A stretch of DNA of 14,126 nt from an uncultured Clostridia bacterium (GTDB taxonomy: Bacteria; Bacillota; Clostridia; Oscillospirales; Oscillospiraceae): positions 1 through 14,126 of the forward strand of contig CAMDZY010000027.1 in assembly GCA_945910975.1 (NCBI GenBank), given 5' to 3'. This document shows positions 11,815 to 14,126 of this stretch, piece by piece. Made by a program: the position numbers and the translations under genes. The notes beneath the pieces are model-generated. The model was not told the DNA's origin. It searched no databases and was given only the letters and a program-made list of their open reading frames with translations. Numbering within the stretch: position 1 is the first letter of the stretch; the number at the start of each line of letters is the position of its first letter.

Positions 11815-13853
11815 GCGCAAAAATAGCCGCATGGGTTCTTCTGACCGTGTTTTTGGCTGCGCTATGCATCAGTGGATATCTTGTCGCCCATCTTGCCACA
11901 AGGGGCGCGTACGAGCGCGACTGCGAATCGCTGACCAAAACCGCATTGGGAGACTTGATGGATCAAGATATCATGCAAGTTGTGTCTGCAATCGAAAACA
12001 GCGCGTTATCCATCGACAATGGCCGACCCACAAGCAGTCAGTTACTGGAAATGCGATCTACACTGTCTTATCTCAAGAATAACTATCCGGCAGCCGAGAG
12101 CAATTTTTGGTTTCGCGTCAGGCTCACAAACGGTGGCGCTACACTCATCAGCAATGATGTGAAACCGGACTGTCTGGCAGAAGCGCAAACGCAGTATGAT
12201 CTTGTTTTGGATTATGATGCCGAGGTTGAAATGGTAGACTTCTCAACCCTTGAAGAAATGGAGCAGTATTTGGCCCCCTATCGTGATATGGATATCGACT
12301 TTGAATATGTCACAGATTATGATCCGGATACCGACACTTATACCGTAACCTTTACACACCGCGACACAGGCATTCTTCCCGTCACGATTGAATGTGGCGT
12401 GCGCAGCGCACTAACTGCCAACGACGAATACCGCACCGCCGTGACCTGGACACGGCAGTTGTATCAGATGCGCAACTGGATGCTTGTACTGTGTGCCGTT
12501 TCGCTGGCGCTATGTGCCGTTTTACTGGTTTACCTGCTGTGGAGCGCGGGGCATAAGGCCGGTGTGGATACAATTTATCTGCACTGGGCAAACCAAATCC
12601 CCTTCGATCTGTTTGCGGCCGCTATGTTCGGGATTGCCCTGATTCCCTGGGAGATTTATTCCACCTCGTATTCCTATTATGTGGTTTCCCTGTTCCTGGC
12701 TCTGCTTGCTACCGCTCTTGTAATCATTGCAACGCTTGTCAGCTTCTCTGCGCGTGCAAAGGCCGGCAGCTGGTGGAAAAACACTGTCGTTTACCGTCTG
12801 CTGCATTGGATCAAGCGCGCGGCGCATTGGTGCAAGCGCGCCATTCGCTACGCGCTGGGCAAGCTGCCGTTGATTTGGAAAGCGCTGCTGGCTTGGGTGC
12901 TGTTTGCTATGCTTGAGTTGTTTTTGCTGCTGCTCACAGCAGGCAGCGGTTATGCTCTGTGGATCGGACAGTTTTTGGTCGTCACACCGGCGCTGGTTCT
13001 GGTGCTGATCAATCTGCAAACACTGCAAAAGGGCGCACAACAGATTGCCGAAGGCGATTTAAACTATCAGGTGGACACCCGGCATATGCTGCCTGACTTC
13101 AACCACCACGCACAGGCGCTGAACAGCATTTCTGTCGGAATGCAAAAGGCCGTGGAAAAGCAGATGAGCAGCGAACGCCTAAAAGCAGAGCTGATCACCA
13201 ACGTTTCCCACGACATCAAAACGCCGCTGACCTCGATCATCAACTATATTGACCTGCTGAAAAAGCCGGAGAACACACCGGCACAGACAGCGGAATATCT
13301 GGCCGTCCTCGACCGCCAGTCCGCGCGGCTGAAAAAGTTGATTGAAGATCTGATTGAAGCCTCCAAGGCCTCCACCGGCAATATCACGCCGACCTTTGAG
13401 CCATTGGATGCCAATATGCTGCTGACACAGGCCGCCGGAGAACACAGCGAAAAGCTCGCCGCACAGCAATTGGAGCTGGTTTGCAGCTTTACTCCAGCAA
13501 ATCCCACCATTCTTGCAGACGGCAAGCTGCTCTGGCGCGTATTTGACAATTTGCTGGACAATATCCGCAAATATGCCTTAGGTGGAACACGTGTCTATCT
13601 CTCCTCTCTGCTGGTGGGCGGCAAAGTCATTATCACCTTCCGCAATATTTCCCGCGATGCGCTGAACATCAACAGCGACGAGCTGATGGAACGCTTTGTG
13701 CGCGGCGACACCTCCCGCAACACCGAGGGTAGCGGCCTTGGCCTGTCCATTGCCCGAAGCCTGACGCAGCTGCAAAAGGGCAACTTTGAGCTTTCCATCG
13801 ACGGCGACCTGTTCAAAGTCATCATTACCTTCGACGCATTAAACGAATCGTAA
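11790..13853 (+). CDS. sensor histidine kinase with multi-spanning sensor region
   Basis: This is a 687-residue kinase. The first membrane helix (about 10-34) and the second (226-252) flank an extracytoplasmic acidic sensor domain (35-225). Four more hydrophobic segments follow (about 270-288, 296-320, 360-385 and 390-410). A HAMP-like linker (about 408-465, QQIAEGDLNYQVD) leads to the dimerization/phosphorylation helix with His474 in NVSHDIKTPLTSI. The ATP-binding domain has the N-box DNLLDN (586-591) and the G2 loop GSGLGLSIA (647-655), with ELMERFVRGD (631-640) as F-box. The usual G1 motif (DxGxG) is replaced by FRNISRDALNIN (617-628). From memory this replacement is typical of a large clostridial kinase group with FKNIS at this place, so activity is still likely. 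GGAGG lies seven bases before the ATG. The cognate regulator is the overlapping upstream gene. Signal unknown; envelope stress or an antimicrobial is a guess from the VanS-like core. Confidence 0.95.
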   Translation: MQKLKRSLGAKIAAWVLLTVFLAALCISGYLVAHLATRGAYERDCESLTKTALGDLMDQDIMQVVSAIENSALSIDNGRPTSSQLLEMRSTLSYLKNNYPAAESNFWFRVRLTNGGATLISNDVKPDCLAEAQTQYDLVLDYDAEVEMVDFSTLEEMEQYLAPYRDMDIDFEYVTDYDPDTDTYTVTFTHRDTGILPVTIECGVRSALTANDEYRTAVTWTRQLYQMRNWMLVLCAVSLALCAVLLVYLLWSAGHKAGVDTIYLHWANQIPFDLFAAAMFGIALIPWEIYSTSYSYYVVSLFLALLATALVIIATLVSFSARAKAGSWWKNTVVYRLLHWIKRAAHWCKRAIRYALGKLPLIWKALLAWVLFAMLELFLLLLTAGSGYALWIGQFLVVTPALVLVLINLQTLQKGAQQIAEGDLNYQVDTRHMLPDFNHHAQALNSISVGMQKAVEKQMSSERLKAELITNVSHDIKTPLTSIINYIDLLKKPENTPAQTAEYLAVLDRQSARLKKLIEDLIEASKASTGNITPTFEPLDANMLLTQAAGEHSEKLAAQQLELVCSFTPANPTILADGKLLWRVFDNLLDNIRKYALGGTRVYLSSLLVGGKVIITFRNISRDALNINSDELMERFVRGDTSRNTEGSGLGLSIARSLTQLQKGNFELSIDGDLFKVIITFDALNES

Positions 13854-13911
13854 ACACCCCAAAGATCGCATGCTACAGAGCATCATCAAACACCACATCA
13901 ATCATTTCGAC

Positions 13912-13946
13912 AAAGGGTAGCCCGTTTTTTCGGGCTACCCTTTTTT
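13912..13946 (+). terminator. rho-independent terminator of the two-component operon
   Basis: AAAGGGTAGCCCG (13912-13924) pairs exactly with CGGGCTACCCTTT (13931-13943) around a TTTTTT loop, and the T-run continues to 13946. It begins 58 bases after the kinase stop. The A-rich start gives partial function on the other strand. Confidence 0.93.
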
Positions 13947-13958
13947 ATCGTGGCATAG

Positions 13959-13994
13959 AAAAACACAACCACCGCCGAAGCCTGTGGTTGTGTT
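13959..13994 (-). terminator. minus-strand terminator facing the kinase operon
   Basis: AACACAACCAC (13962-13972) and GTGGTTGTGTT (13984-13994) form an 11-bp stem with an 11-base loop. Read on the minus strand the stem ends in TTTTTC, a terminator for transcription coming from the right edge. It implies a convergent minus-strand gene to the right of this window. Confidence 0.75.
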
Positions 13995-14019
13995 AGCCTG
14001 TCGAAAAAGCCTCGCAGAG

Positions 14020-14084
14020 TTCGCCGCCATAGCGGCGAATAAAATTCAATCATTTTTTGCGGCGACACGCGCGTCACAAAAAAT
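14020..14084. repeat. cluster of inverted repeats at the right edge
   Basis: TTCGCCGC (14020-14027) pairs with GCGGCGAA (14032-14039), and ATTTTTTG (14052-14059) with CAAAAAAT (14077-14084), the latter enclosing GAC/GTC (14064-14066 and 14073-14075). A minus-strand frame stays open through this area and the two terminators to the edge, but its composition and context argue against a real gene. The cluster looks like a structured intergenic element that could recur in the genome; this needs a genome search. Confidence 0.45.
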
Positions 14085-14126
14085 ACCTTACAGGACGCAA
14101 ACGTGCGAGTCAAGTGCCGTAGGCGC

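Noticed and set aside
13898..14113. 71-codon minus-strand frame at the right edge
   Set aside because: It crosses two rho-independent terminators and several hairpins and has no ribosome site; more likely structured intergenic DNA.

Overview
The window looks like chromosomal DNA of a gut-type Clostridia, probably from the Oscillospiraceae/Ruminococcaceae. The basis is moderate-to-high GC coding DNA with strong AGGAGG-type ribosome binding sites, an LL-diaminopimelate/lysine gene cluster of firmicute type, a VanRS-like two-component pair, and ABC/FtsX exporters with Gram-positive-style signal peptides and a lipobox. The species cannot be named from the sequence alone. No tRNA, rRNA, CRISPR array, transposase or phage gene was found.

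Layout. (1) Positions 2-3638, + strand: a biosynthetic block with the 3' end of a class I/II aminotransferase, then dapB, lysC (aspartokinase) and dapA, closed by a strong terminator. lysC has its own promoter inside the block, in the dapB-lysC gap. Together these genes take aspartate towards diaminopimelate and lysine; the aminotransferase may supply the later transamination step. (2) Positions 3639-4728: a visibly AT-rich island with two tandem promoters that share the same -35 and -10 words, a dyad over the second -35, a gene for a small secreted Ser/Thr-rich protein of unknown function, and a perfect 16-bp inverted repeat. (3) Positions 4729-8576, + strand: a tightly packed operon for a lipoprotein, a membrane-anchored adaptor (HlyD/MFP-like), an ABC ATPase and an FtsX-type permease. 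This is a MacAB-like envelope export or sensing machine. (4) Positions 8676-10772, - strand: an MFS exporter preceded by a gene in which a complete pyroglutamyl-peptidase I is fused in frame to a GIY-YIG nuclease domain. (5) Positions 11017-13946, + strand: an OmpR-family response regulator and a large multi-spanning histidine kinase, with two copies of a TTTCTTAAGAA palindrome at the promoter and a strong terminator. (6) Positions 13947-14126: no confident gene, but a minus-strand terminator and further inverted repeats that look like a dispersed intergenic element.

The most unusual items are the Pcp-GIY-YIG fusion protein, the secreted beta-rich protein with its elaborate tandem-promoter region beside a lipoprotein/adaptor/ABC cassette, the paired palindromes controlling the two-component system, and a lysC leader in which a hairpin could fold out an over-long Shine-Dalgarno spacing. 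All function statements come from motif reading; no search was run.
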